A stretch of DNA of 33,733 bases, taken from the NCBI GenBank assembly GCA_016867235.1, contig VGJY01000029.1, forward strand, positions 1 through 33,733, written 5' to 3'. The position numbers and the translations under genes were made by a program. Each line of letters opens with the position of its first letter. The first letter of the stretch is position 1. The DNA comes from Candidatus Tanganyikabacteria bacterium. Its GTDB lineage: Bacteria; Cyanobacteriota; Sericytochromatia; S15B-MN24; VGJW01. The notes beneath the pieces were generated by a model, which saw only the letters and a list, made by a program, of their open reading frames with translations, searched no databases and had not been told where the DNA came from. Positions 23,563-30,619 of the stretch are shown in pieces.

Positions 23563-24818
23563 TGGAGCACCGTCCGGGTGACGACCTCGCCCTGGATCAT
23601 CGTCTTGTCGGAGATGCGGCCGTCGCGCTTGAGTTCGGTCAGCGTGGCCTCCAGGACGGTGCGGAGTTCCTCGTTGCCGGCCTGGCCCGCCAGTTCGGTG
23701 GCGCTCTGGAGCATCGTGCGGGCCATGTCGGGATTGGTGACGGCGAGCGCGATCGCCTTCTGGCGCTGCTTGTAGATGGCCATGCGGGCGATGTGCCGCT
23801 GTATGTCGGGATCGGGCGCCGCCACGTACGGGCTGACCCACTCGGCGGCCACCGCCACCGGTTCGACCGAACTCGCGCCCGAGGCGTCCTCGTAGACGGC
23901 GTCGACCGTCGCCACGGCCCGCGTGCCGGCCTCCCACCCCGGCAGATAGAGCGTGCAGAGCAGCACGGCTGGCCCATCGGAAGGCATGTCCCCGAGATTG
24001 ACGTAGAACTCGCCGGCGCCGCCCTCGATATCCTGGACCACGATCGCCGGGCTGACCATGCAGACCGGATCGCGGGTACCGAGTTCCACGCCGGGCTCCA
24101 GGCACACGCGCAACCGGACCCGGGTGGCGCCGATGCGCTGGACGCTCGCGAGTTCTTTCTGGAACGCCTCGTTGATGTGCGTCGGCGACGCCACATGGTG
24201 CAGCATGCCGTTCCCGGCGTTTGCTACGTCGCGCAGGACATCCACGCTGAACTTCTCCCCGATGCCGAAGGTCGAGAACGTGACGTGCTCCTTGACGGCC
24301 TGCCTGGCGAGCGCCACGCATTGCGCGTCCTGGCCGTGCTGGTTGTGTCCGTCCGTCAAGACGAAGACGCGGTTGATGCTCGCGAGGCCCGGTCCCTGCT
24401 CGGCCAGGAACCTGGGCGCCAGGACCTTGCGGAGCTCCCGCAGCCCAAGCTCCATGCCACCGTCGATGCAGGTCCCGCCGCCGGCCTCCAGGCGCTGCAC
24501 CGCCGCCTCGATCCCTGCCGGGTCGGCCACCAGGCGGCTGCTCACCAGCAGTTCGGGCTGCTCGTTGAACGCCACGACCGCCACCCGGTCACGCGGCGAC
24601 AGGGAGCGCACGATGTGCGACGCGGCCTGCTTGAGGCAGTCGAGCGCCACGCCCTGCATCGAACCGCTCTTGTCGAGCACGAGGCCCAGGTTCAGCGGCA
24701 GCGCCGTCGAAGCGTCGGCCACGGCCACGGCCTCGATGCACAGGATCCGTTGCGACTCGGTAGCGGCCGCGGCGTCGACGCGGGGATCCGAGAGGCGGGC
24801 GCGAAGTTCCAGGGGCAA
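23559..24818 (-). CDS. von Willebrand factor type A (vWA) domain protein
   Basis: A 419-aa cytosolic protein, first gene of the vWA-FHA-kinase-PP2C operon. The vWA domain has an intact MIDAS: DKSGSM (Asp49, Ser51, Ser53), GGTCIDGG (Thr116) and LTDGHN (Asp156). A beta-rich domain follows (about 220-330), then a helical C-terminus (RHIARMAIYKQRQKAIALAV onward). The start is uncertain: TTG 24818 has GGAGG nine bases upstream and is preferred, while TTG 24845 would add nine residues. Kinase/PP2C/vWA groupings are known from the TerY-P triad linked to Ter stress systems; no Ter genes are seen here. Confidence 0.88.
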   Translation of the reverse strand: MPLELRARLSDPRVDAAAATESQRILCIEAVAVADASTALPLNLGLVLDKSGSMQGVALDCLKQAASHIVRSLSPRDRVAVVAFNEQPELLVSSRLVADPAGIEAAVQRLEAGGGTCIDGGMELGLRELRKVLAPRFLAEQGPGLASINRVFVLTDGHNQHGQDAQCVALARQAVKEHVTFSTFGIGEKFSVDVLRDVANAGNGMLHHVASPTHINEAFQKELASVQRIGATRVRLRVCLEPGVELGTRDPVCMVSPAIVVQDIEGGAGEFYVNLGDMPSDGPAVLLCTLYLPGWEAGTRAVATVDAVYEDASGASSVEPVAVAAEWVSPYVAAPDPDIQRHIARMAIYKQRQKAIALAVTNPDMARTMLQSATELAGQAGNEELRTVLEATLTELKRDGRISDKTMIQGEVVTRTVLQ

Positions 24819-24918
24819 ACCGGGCAACCTCCGGGCGTTAGGCAACCCCGGGCTCGGCCCGGGAGTGACTTACTACTTCTACCCTTGACGGGCGGCGCTT
24901 CGCGCCGCGCGGGCGGCA

Positions 24919-24947
24919 AATCGCCACGATCGTGTATTCACGCTATA
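24919..24947 (+). promoter_or_regulatory. promoter candidate for the gene at 25077
   Basis: TCGCCA (24919-24924) and TATATA (24942-24947) are spaced by 17 bp, with the -10 in one of the few AT-rich spots nearby. The palindrome CACGATCGTG (24923-24932) lies in the spacer. The predicted leader is about 120 nt and contains an 11-bp tandem repeat. Confidence 0.35.
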
Positions 24948-24981
24948 TAAAGCCGTTTCGTCACGTTATGGAAAGGTCCGT

Positions 24982-25003
24982 GCAACATTCGCGCAACATT
25001 CGC
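24982..25003 (+). repeat. two tandem copies of an 11-bp unit
   Basis: GCAACATTCGC occurs twice head-to-tail without a mismatch in the leader of the small gene at 25077. An 11-bp period matches one helical turn, so a protein-binding direct repeat is possible. The palindrome CCCTCGAGGG (25032-25041) follows 28 bp later. Confidence 0.5.
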
Positions 25004-25076
25004 GTCGCATGCTGGAGACATAGGGTTGCCGCCCTCGAGGGGCCTCGGGGGCAGGGGTTGGAGGGGGAGATTCAGG

Positions 25077-25319
25077 ATGGCGATGAGCTATCCAGCCAGG
25101 AAACCGTGCCGTTTCCGGGTGGACGTCGAGGGCATGCGCAGGACCGACAACTTCGCGCAATACGTGGTGGAGGCGAGGGATCCCGAGGAGGCGATGGCCA
25201 AGGTCAGCGCCGCGACGGGCGCCAAGCGGCTGAAGGTGCACCCGATCACGACCGCCACGCTGTTCCTCGGCTGGCTGAACTACGTGGACGAGAAGGTCCG
25301 CCTATTCCTCAACTGCTGA
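25077..25319 (+). CDS. small basic protein of unknown function (80 aa)
   Basis: ATG 25077 is preceded by GAGGGGGAGA at about six bases. The 80-residue product has a strand-helix-strand feel (CRFRVDVEGM, YVVEARDPEEAMAKVSAATG, RLKVHPI) and ends in a hydrophobic stretch, LFLGWLNYVDEKVRLFLNC, with a terminal Cys. The middle resembles small alpha/beta domains with a VEAxDPEEAxxK helix. No function can be assigned. It is monocistronic, facing the next gene across a terminator. Confidence 0.6.
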   Translation: MAMSYPARKPCRFRVDVEGMRRTDNFAQYVVEARDPEEAMAKVSAATGAKRLKVHPITTATLFLGWLNYVDEKVRLFLNC

Positions 25320-25336
25320 TCTACTGACCAGCCAGT

Positions 25337-25365
25337 GGTGCCGCCCCACCTGCCGGGGCGGCACC
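25337..25365. terminator. bidirectional terminator-like hairpin
   Basis: Perfect 11-bp arms, GGTGCCGCCCC (25337-25347) and GGGGCGGCACC (25355-25365), enclose the loop ACCTGCC. It fills most of the 70-bp space between two convergent genes. Neither side has a long T-run. Confidence 0.6.
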
Positions 25366-25389
25366 CCGATATCCTTGCCGCGCCTGCCG

Positions 25390-26187
25390 TCAGGCCGGGA
25401 GCATGCCAGTCAGCAGCTTCCGAGCGCGGCGGCGCTGCAGCGAGGCGTTGTCGACCAGCTGATGCCGTTCCGCGCCGGGCGGAGCGGCCTTGACCTGGTC
25501 GGTGGCGAGGGCGGCGACGGCGGCTGCGTCGGCGACGGCATGCATGCGGGCCTGCTGGGCGCGGTCGGCGGCGGCCTGCTCGTCGCGGCGCGCTTCGTCG
25601 CGGCGGGCAAGGGCCTTGCGCTCCTCGAGGCGCTTCTGGTAGCTGGCCTCTTCCTGCTGGCGCTTCTCTTCCTCGGCCTTGCTGCGCGTGAAGACCGAGA
25701 ACGCCTTCGCGACGGCCGCCACGACCCAGGCCTTGAACGCGCCCGCCCGCTCCGCGATCCAGGCTCCGACGGCCTTGGCCTTGTCCCAGGCCCAGGCGAG
25801 CGAGGACTTCATGCCGGCCCAGAGCGAGTCGAGCTGCTCGCTTCCGGCTCGCAGGAGCTTGTGGGTGCCGTTCCAGAGCATCTCGCCGAACTCGCGCAGC
25901 GACGGGTTCGTGGACGTCAGCCACGACGAGCCGCCGCCTGAAAGCGAGAACAGCCCGGTCCAGGCATCCCGGAGCCACGCCGCGATGTTTGCCGGCAAGT
26001 CCGCTAAAATCTTGATCAGCCCCGTGCGGGGGCTCGCGGAGGCCGCCTGGCCCTCGCGCACGAACGTATCTTCATAACGCCCGGCAAGCGCGGCCATCAG
26101 GGGTGCGGTCATGCGGGCGACCAGATTCGCGGGCCGCGAGGCAGGCTTGGCCTCTCGTCCGGGACCGATCGCTACGGCAGCTTCCAC
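25390..26187 (-). CDS. uncharacterised helical protein with charged coiled-coil segment
   Basis: GTG 26187 has GGAGG five bases upstream. The 265-aa product has no signal peptide. Residues about 50-160 are Trp-rich amphipathic helices (ANIAAWLRDAWTGLFSL, MKSSLAWAWDKAKAVGAWI). Residues about 168-215 are a dense Glu/Lys/Arg/Gln coiled coil (KAEEEKRQQEE, RRDEARRDEQAAADRAQQ), followed by an Ala-rich tail. Such a mix of amphipathic helices and coiled coil suggests membrane association or a scaffold, but no family was recognised. Confidence 0.65.
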   Translation of the reverse strand: MEAAVAIGPGREAKPASRPANLVARMTAPLMAALAGRYEDTFVREGQAASASPRTGLIKILADLPANIAAWLRDAWTGLFSLSGGGSSWLTSTNPSLREFGEMLWNGTHKLLRAGSEQLDSLWAGMKSSLAWAWDKAKAVGAWIAERAGAFKAWVVAAVAKAFSVFTRSKAEEEKRQQEEASYQKRLEERKALARRDEARRDEQAAADRAQQARMHAVADAAAVAALATDQVKAAPPGAERHQLVDNASLQRRRARKLLTGMLPA

Positions 26188-26271
26188 TGACTCCTCCGCT
26201 GAGCGTTATCGCCCGGTCTCCCTCGCGAATTGCGAGTCTTTACCCAACGTTAAACGGGAGAACCATTCGCC

Positions 26272-27255
26272 ATGCCAAGTTCCCTGCTGCCGCTCCTGGC
26301 CCAGTGGATCATGCTGTCGAACCACACGCACACGCTGGCCAGCCCCGACTCGGGCCTGCAGGTGGCGCAACTCGCCGGCCTGGCTGAAGCCAGGGGCGTG
26401 CACGCCGTGGTGATCACCGACCACAACTCGGTGGCAGCCGTCCTGGACCCCGCGTTCAAGGCATCCGGGCCGGTGACGCTGATCGAGGGCCAGGAGTGGG
26501 GAGATATCCTTGGGCCGCGTTTCATCGGGCACATCGGCATGATGGGCCTGCGCGGCGACGTGGCGGTCTCGCCGCGCTTGCCGCTGGACGAGGCCCTCGG
26601 AGAAGCCCGGGCGCGCGGGGCGCTTGCGGTGGTCAACCACCCGTTCAACGTGTTCCTGCCCTTCAAGCACCAGGATCTTCCCGCCGAGGCCGGCGGCATC
26701 GAGGTGTGGAATCAGCCCTGGAACTCCTGGGAGATGAACAACGGCCAGGCCCTTGCCTGGTGGGATGCCGTCCTCCGTGCCGGGCGCCGGGCGGTCGGCG
26801 TCGGCGGCTCCGATGTCCACGGGATTCCGCTGCTGGGCACCTTCGGCGCGGGCAACGTCGACGAACCCGTCAACCTGGTGTGGGCCGAGGACGCTTCGAC
26901 GGACGCCATCATGCGCGCCTTGCACGCCGGTCGCGTGGTGATCACCAGGGACGCGAAGGGGCCACGACTGGACATGCAGGTCGGCGCGGCGCGCATTGGC
27001 GACGAAGCGCCCGGCGGCGCGCCCGCCACCGCGTCGGTGCGGGTGACGGGCGGCAACAAGCGGGTGCTGGCGCTGTTCGGCCGGGACGGCAAGGTCTTCG
27101 AGCAACGGCTCGAGTCGGACGACGCGGCGATCGAGGTCCCGTTCACGCCCCGGCCCGATCACGACTTCCTCCGGGCCGAGCTGCGCGAGGTCTCGGGATG
27201 GCCCGAGCCCGAGATGGCCGCGCTCTCTAACCCGATCTACTTCCGGGGGCGCTGA
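26272..27255 (+). CDS. PHP-domain metallohydrolase (CehA/McbA-like)
   Basis: A 327-aa PHP-fold protein with the metal ligands in order: NHTHT (His18, His20), ITDHN (Asp50, His51), EGQEW, His87, NHPFN (His123) and GGSDVHG (Asp181, His183). This arrangement fits the CehA/McbA group of PHP hydrolases, which cleave phosphoester or carbamate-type bonds; the substrate here is unknown. The C-terminal 100 residues (ASVRVTGGNKRVLALFGRDG) form a small beta domain. ATG 26272 has GGGAGA about twelve bases upstream; ATG 26311 is an alternative just before the first motif. It sits 28 bp upstream of the biotin carboxylase gene and may be cotranscribed with it. Confidence 0.85.
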   Translation: MPSSLLPLLAQWIMLSNHTHTLASPDSGLQVAQLAGLAEARGVHAVVITDHNSVAAVLDPAFKASGPVTLIEGQEWGDILGPRFIGHIGMMGLRGDVAVSPRLPLDEALGEARARGALAVVNHPFNVFLPFKHQDLPAEAGGIEVWNQPWNSWEMNNGQALAWWDAVLRAGRRAVGVGGSDVHGIPLLGTFGAGNVDEPVNLVWAEDASTDAIMRALHAGRVVITRDAKGPRLDMQVGAARIGDEAPGGAPATASVRVTGGNKRVLALFGRDGKVFEQRLESDDAAIEVPFTPRPDHDFLRAELREVSGWPEPEMAALSNPIYFRGR

Positions 27256-27283
27256 CCGCCGGTCGGGCGTATACTGGCGGGCG

Positions 27284-28630
27284 ATGTTCCAGAAGGTCCT
27301 CATCGCCAACCGCGGCGAAATCGCCATCCGCATCCTCGCGGCGTGCCGTAAGCTCGGCGTCACGCCCGTCACCATCCACTCCGAGGCCGACGCCCAGGCG
27401 CGCCATGCCCGCGAGGCCGAGTCCTACCTGGTAGGGCCGCCCCCGGTCCCGCAGAGCTACCTCAACGTGGCGCGCATCCTGGAGGTGGCTCGCCAGGCCG
27501 GCTGCGAGGCCGTGCACCCCGGCTACGGCCTGCTTTCCGAAAACGCGGCGTTCGCCCGGGCCGTGCAGGATGCGGGCCTGGTGTGGATCGGACCGCCGCC
27601 TGCGGCAATCGCGGCGATGGGCAGCAAGACCGAGGCCCGAGCGTTCATGTCGGAGGCGGGCGTTCCCGTGGTGCCGGGGACCACCGCCGCCCTGGCCGAC
27701 GCGCCGGAGGCCGCCCGCGTGGCCGGCGAGATCGGCTACCCGGTGATGCTCAAGGCGGTGGCGGGCGGCGGCGGCATCGGCATGCAACTGGTGGCCGGGC
27801 CAGCCGAACTCGAGAAGGCCTTCAAGCTCTGCTCGGCCCGGGCCAGGGCGTACTTCGGCAACGGCGACCTCTACGTCGAGAAGGCCCTCGTGCGGCCGCG
27901 CCACATCGAGATCCAGGTGCTGGCCGACACGCATGGCGCCGCGGTCCACCTGGGCGAGCGCGAATGCTCCATCCAGCGCCGCCACCAGAAGGTCGTCGAG
28001 GAAGCCGGATCGCCGGCGGTCTCCCCGGAGTTGCGCGCCGAGATGGGCGAGGTGGCCCTGCGTGCCGTGCGCAAGCTTGGCTACACCAATGCCGGCACGC
28101 TCGAGTTCCTGCTGGACGAGGGCGGCAAGTACTACTTCCTGGAAATGAACACCCGCCTCCAGGTCGAGCACCCCGTCACCGAACTCACGACCGGCGTGGA
28201 CCTGGTCTGCGAGCAGTTGCGCATCGCGGCGGGCCAGCGCCTGGGGCCGCAAGCCAGCGTCACCGCGTTCGGCGGGCACGCGATCGAGGTGCGCCTCTAC
28301 GCCGAGGACCCCGACACCGGCATGCCCAGCCCCGGGACGATCTCCTCGGTCGCGTGGCCGGCGGAAGCCCGGGTCGACACGTTCGTCGAGGACGGCACCG
28401 TCATCAGCCCCCACTACGACCCGATGATCGCCAAGCTGTGCGTTCACGCCGCCGATCGCCCGGCGGCGGTCGCCAAGCTGGCCGTGGCGCTGGATGGAGT
28501 GGCGCTGACGGGTTTGAAGACCAATCTGCCGCTGTTGCGGCGCATCGCTGGCGACCCGGACTTCGCCGCCGGGCGCATCGCCACGGATTTCATCTCCCGC
28601 ATGTCGGCTCCGGCAGTCTCGGGCCGCTAG
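27284..28630 (+). CDS. biotin carboxylase subunit of an acyl-CoA carboxylase
   Basis: The ATP-grasp enzyme that carboxylates biotin with bicarbonate and ATP. The 448-aa length is that of a stand-alone biotin carboxylase, without a fused biotinyl domain. Visible motifs: KVLIANRGEIAIRI at the N-terminus, HPGYGLLSENAAF, MLKAVAGGGGIGM (glycine-rich ATP loop), RPRHIEIQVLAD, GERECSIQRRHQKVVEEAGS and FLEMNTRLQVEHPVTE. By context (biotinyl carrier, HMG-CoA lyase, methylglutaconyl-CoA-type hydratase) it probably serves 3-methylcrotonyl-CoA carboxylase rather than acetyl-CoA carboxylase. The matching carboxyltransferase is not in the window. Confidence 0.9.
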   Translation: MFQKVLIANRGEIAIRILAACRKLGVTPVTIHSEADAQARHAREAESYLVGPPPVPQSYLNVARILEVARQAGCEAVHPGYGLLSENAAFARAVQDAGLVWIGPPPAAIAAMGSKTEARAFMSEAGVPVVPGTTAALADAPEAARVAGEIGYPVMLKAVAGGGGIGMQLVAGPAELEKAFKLCSARARAYFGNGDLYVEKALVRPRHIEIQVLADTHGAAVHLGERECSIQRRHQKVVEEAGSPAVSPELRAEMGEVALRAVRKLGYTNAGTLEFLLDEGGKYYFLEMNTRLQVEHPVTELTTGVDLVCEQLRIAAGQRLGPQASVTAFGGHAIEVRLYAEDPDTGMPSPGTISSVAWPAEARVDTFVEDGTVISPHYDPMIAKLCVHAADRPAAVAKLAVALDGVALTGLKTNLPLLRRIAGDPDFAAGRIATDFISRMSAPAVSGR

Positions 28631-28654
28631 ACTTCGAAAGGGTTCATCGCAGAA

Positions 28655-28867
28655 ATGCCATCCGTGAAGGCGCACATGGCCGGTACCATCCTGGAAGTCC
28701 CCGTCAACGTGGGTGACAAGGTCGAAGAGGGGCAGGACGTGGCCTGTCTCGAGTCGATGAAGATGCAGATGTTCATCCAGGCCGAGCAAGGCGGCACCGT
28801 CGCCGAGATCAAGGTGGGGCCGGGCGACTTCGTCAACGAGGGCGATGTCATCTTGGAACTCTCGTAG
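28655..28867 (+). CDS. free-standing biotinyl carrier protein
   Basis: A 70-aa biotinyl/lipoyl domain with the biotinylation motif ESMKMQ (Lys36) and the paired strands VKAHMAGTILEVPVNVGDKV and EIKVGPGDFVNEGDVILEL. It accepts carboxylated biotin from the preceding subunit and swings to a carboxyltransferase. It is unusually short for a carboxylase carrier, having no N-terminal linker, and is encoded as a separate gene. In most MCC and PCC systems it is the C-terminus of the biotin carboxylase. Its stop overlaps the next start by one base. Confidence 0.93.
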   Translation: MPSVKAHMAGTILEVPVNVGDKVEEGQDVACLESMKMQMFIQAEQGGTVAEIKVGPGDFVNEGDVILELS

Positions 28868-29814
28868 TGGCCAGGAGCTTGCCCGGGGCGGTCCGGATCG
28901 TCGAGGTCGGGCCGCGCGACGGGCTCCAGAACGAGGCGAAGGGCGTCGCGACGGCCGACAAGATCCGGCTGATCGAGCGCCTGGCCGCTGCCGGCCTGCC
29001 GCACGTCGAGATGACCTCGTTCGTCAACCCGAAGTGGATACCGCCCCTGGCCGACGCTTTCGAGGTGGCCACCGGCGTGCGCAAGAAGCCAGGCGTCGTC
29101 TACTCCGCGCTGGTGCCCAACCTCAAGGGCTACGAGCGCGCTCGCGAGGCCGGGATCGACACCTGCGTGCTGTTCCTCTCGGCTTCCGAGACGCATAGCC
29201 GCAAGAACATCAACAAGTCGGTGGCCGAGGCGCTGGAGGCCTATCGCGAGGTGGCGGCCGCCGCCCTGGCAGACGGCAAGGCGCTGCGCGCCTACATCTC
29301 GACCGTCTTCGGCTGCCCGTACGAGGGCGAGGTGCCGGTCGCGGCCACCATCGATATCGCCCGCGCCCTGCTCGACATGGGCGTGGCCGAGGTCTCGCTC
29401 GGAGACACGACGGGCCTCGGGACGCCCGGCCAGGTCGAGGCCTACCTGTCGTCCATCTTCGCCGCATTGCCCCGGGAGCGCTTCGCCTGCCATTTCCACG
29501 ACACGCGCGGGACGGCCCTGGTCAACGCCCTGGTAGCGCTCGAACAAGGCGTGACCACGCTCGACGCCTCGGTCGGCGGCCTTGGCGGCTGCCCGTATGC
29601 GCCGGGCGCCACCGGCAACCTGGCGACCGACGATCTGCTGTACATGCTCGATGCCCTGGGGATCGAGACCGGCGTGGATCGCGAAGGGGTCCTGGAGATC
29701 ACGCGGTGGATCTGCCGCGACGTGCTCGGGATCGACATTCCGAGCCGCTACGCGAAGGCCGAACTGGCCGCCCGGGGTCGGGATGCTGCCAAGGAGTCAG
29801 CGGCAAGTGCCTGA
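28867..29814 (+). CDS. hydroxymethylglutaryl-CoA lyase
   Basis: A TIM-barrel lyase that splits 3-hydroxy-3-methylglutaryl-CoA into acetyl-CoA and acetoacetate, the last step of leucine catabolism. EVGPRDGLQNE (Arg17, Asp18) binds substrate and metal; the HFHDT pair (His209, His211) completes the metal site. The family signature GGLGGCPYAPGATGN contains the catalytic Cys242. At 315 aa it is a typical length. The GTG start at 28867 overlaps the biotinyl gene stop. Confidence 0.96.
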   Translation: MARSLPGAVRIVEVGPRDGLQNEAKGVATADKIRLIERLAAAGLPHVEMTSFVNPKWIPPLADAFEVATGVRKKPGVVYSALVPNLKGYERAREAGIDTCVLFLSASETHSRKNINKSVAEALEAYREVAAAALADGKALRAYISTVFGCPYEGEVPVAATIDIARALLDMGVAEVSLGDTTGLGTPGQVEAYLSSIFAALPRERFACHFHDTRGTALVNALVALEQGVTTLDASVGGLGGCPYAPGATGNLATDDLLYMLDALGIETGVDREGVLEITRWICRDVLGIDIPSRYAKAELAARGRDAAKESAASA

Positions 29815-30598
29815 AACTCTCACCGAAGCCCTGCGCGTCGATTCAGCCGACGGCGTCGTGACGCTGACGCTCAACCGGCCGGATGTGCGCAACGCGGTCA
29901 ACCTGGCGTTGCTGCAGGCCTTGCGGTCTGTCCTGGAGGGTCTCCGCTTCGACCGGGCGGTCCGGGCCGTGATCGTCACGGGCGCCGGCGACCAGGCCTT
30001 CTGCGCCGGGGCCGACCTCAAGGAGCGGGCCGGGATGAGCCCCGAGCAGGTCAAGGTGTTCATTCACACCATCCGCGAGCTGATGAGCGCCCTGGAAGAT
30101 TTCCCCAAGCCGGTGATCGCCGCGATCAACGGCCTGGCGCTGGGCGGCGGCACCGAACTGGCCCTGGCCTGCGACATCCGCATCGTCGCCGACAAGGCGG
30201 TCATGGGGCTCACCGAGACCTCGCTGGCGATCATCCCGGGCGGCGGCGGGACGCAGCGGCTACCGCGCCTGGTGGGCAAGGGCCGGGCCAAGGAGCTGAT
30301 CTTCACGGCGCGCCGGGTGGCGGCGGCCGAGGCCCTCGAGATCGGCCTGGTCGAGAAGGTCGTGCCGGCCGCCGGCCTGCTCGAGGCCGCCCGCGACATG
30401 GCGCTTGCCATCTCGGCCAACGGCCCGCTGGCCGTCGAGATGGCCAAGTGGGCGATCAACCGCGGCACCGAGGTCGATCTCGCGACCGGCCTGCAGATCG
30501 AGTCGCGGGCCTACGACCAGGTGATACCCACCAAGGATCGCCTGGAGGGCCTCGCGGCGTTCCGCGAGAAACGCAAGCCCGTCTACACGGGCGAGTAA
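29807..30598 (+). CDS. enoyl-CoA hydratase/isomerase family, AUH-like methylglutaconyl-CoA hydratase
   Basis: A 263-aa crotonase-fold enzyme. GTG 29807 has AAGGAG ten bases upstream and overlaps the end of the HMG-CoA lyase gene. The oxyanion-hole loops CAGADLKER and NGLALGGGTELALACD are present, with both catalytic glutamates (Glu117, Glu137). The stretch GLTETSLAIIPGGGGTQRLPR is characteristic of AUH-type methylglutaconyl-CoA hydratases, which form HMG-CoA from 3-methylglutaconyl-CoA. It therefore feeds the lyase encoded just upstream. A general enoyl-CoA hydratase role is not excluded. Confidence 0.92.
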   Translation: MPETLTEALRVDSADGVVTLTLNRPDVRNAVNLALLQALRSVLEGLRFDRAVRAVIVTGAGDQAFCAGADLKERAGMSPEQVKVFIHTIRELMSALEDFPKPVIAAINGLALGGGTELALACDIRIVADKAVMGLTETSLAIIPGGGGTQRLPRLVGKGRAKELIFTARRVAAAEALEIGLVEKVVPAAGLLEAARDMALAISANGPLAVEMAKWAINRGTEVDLATGLQIESRAYDQVIPTKDRLEGLAAFREKRKPVYTGE

Positions 30599-30619
30599 TT
30601 CTCCCGCCTCGCGGCGGGT

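Noticed and set aside
20182-24818. naming the signalling operon a tellurite-resistance (TerY-P) system
   Set aside because: No TerD-, TerC- or TerB-like genes are in the window, and an FHA member with zinc ribbons is not enough to assign it.
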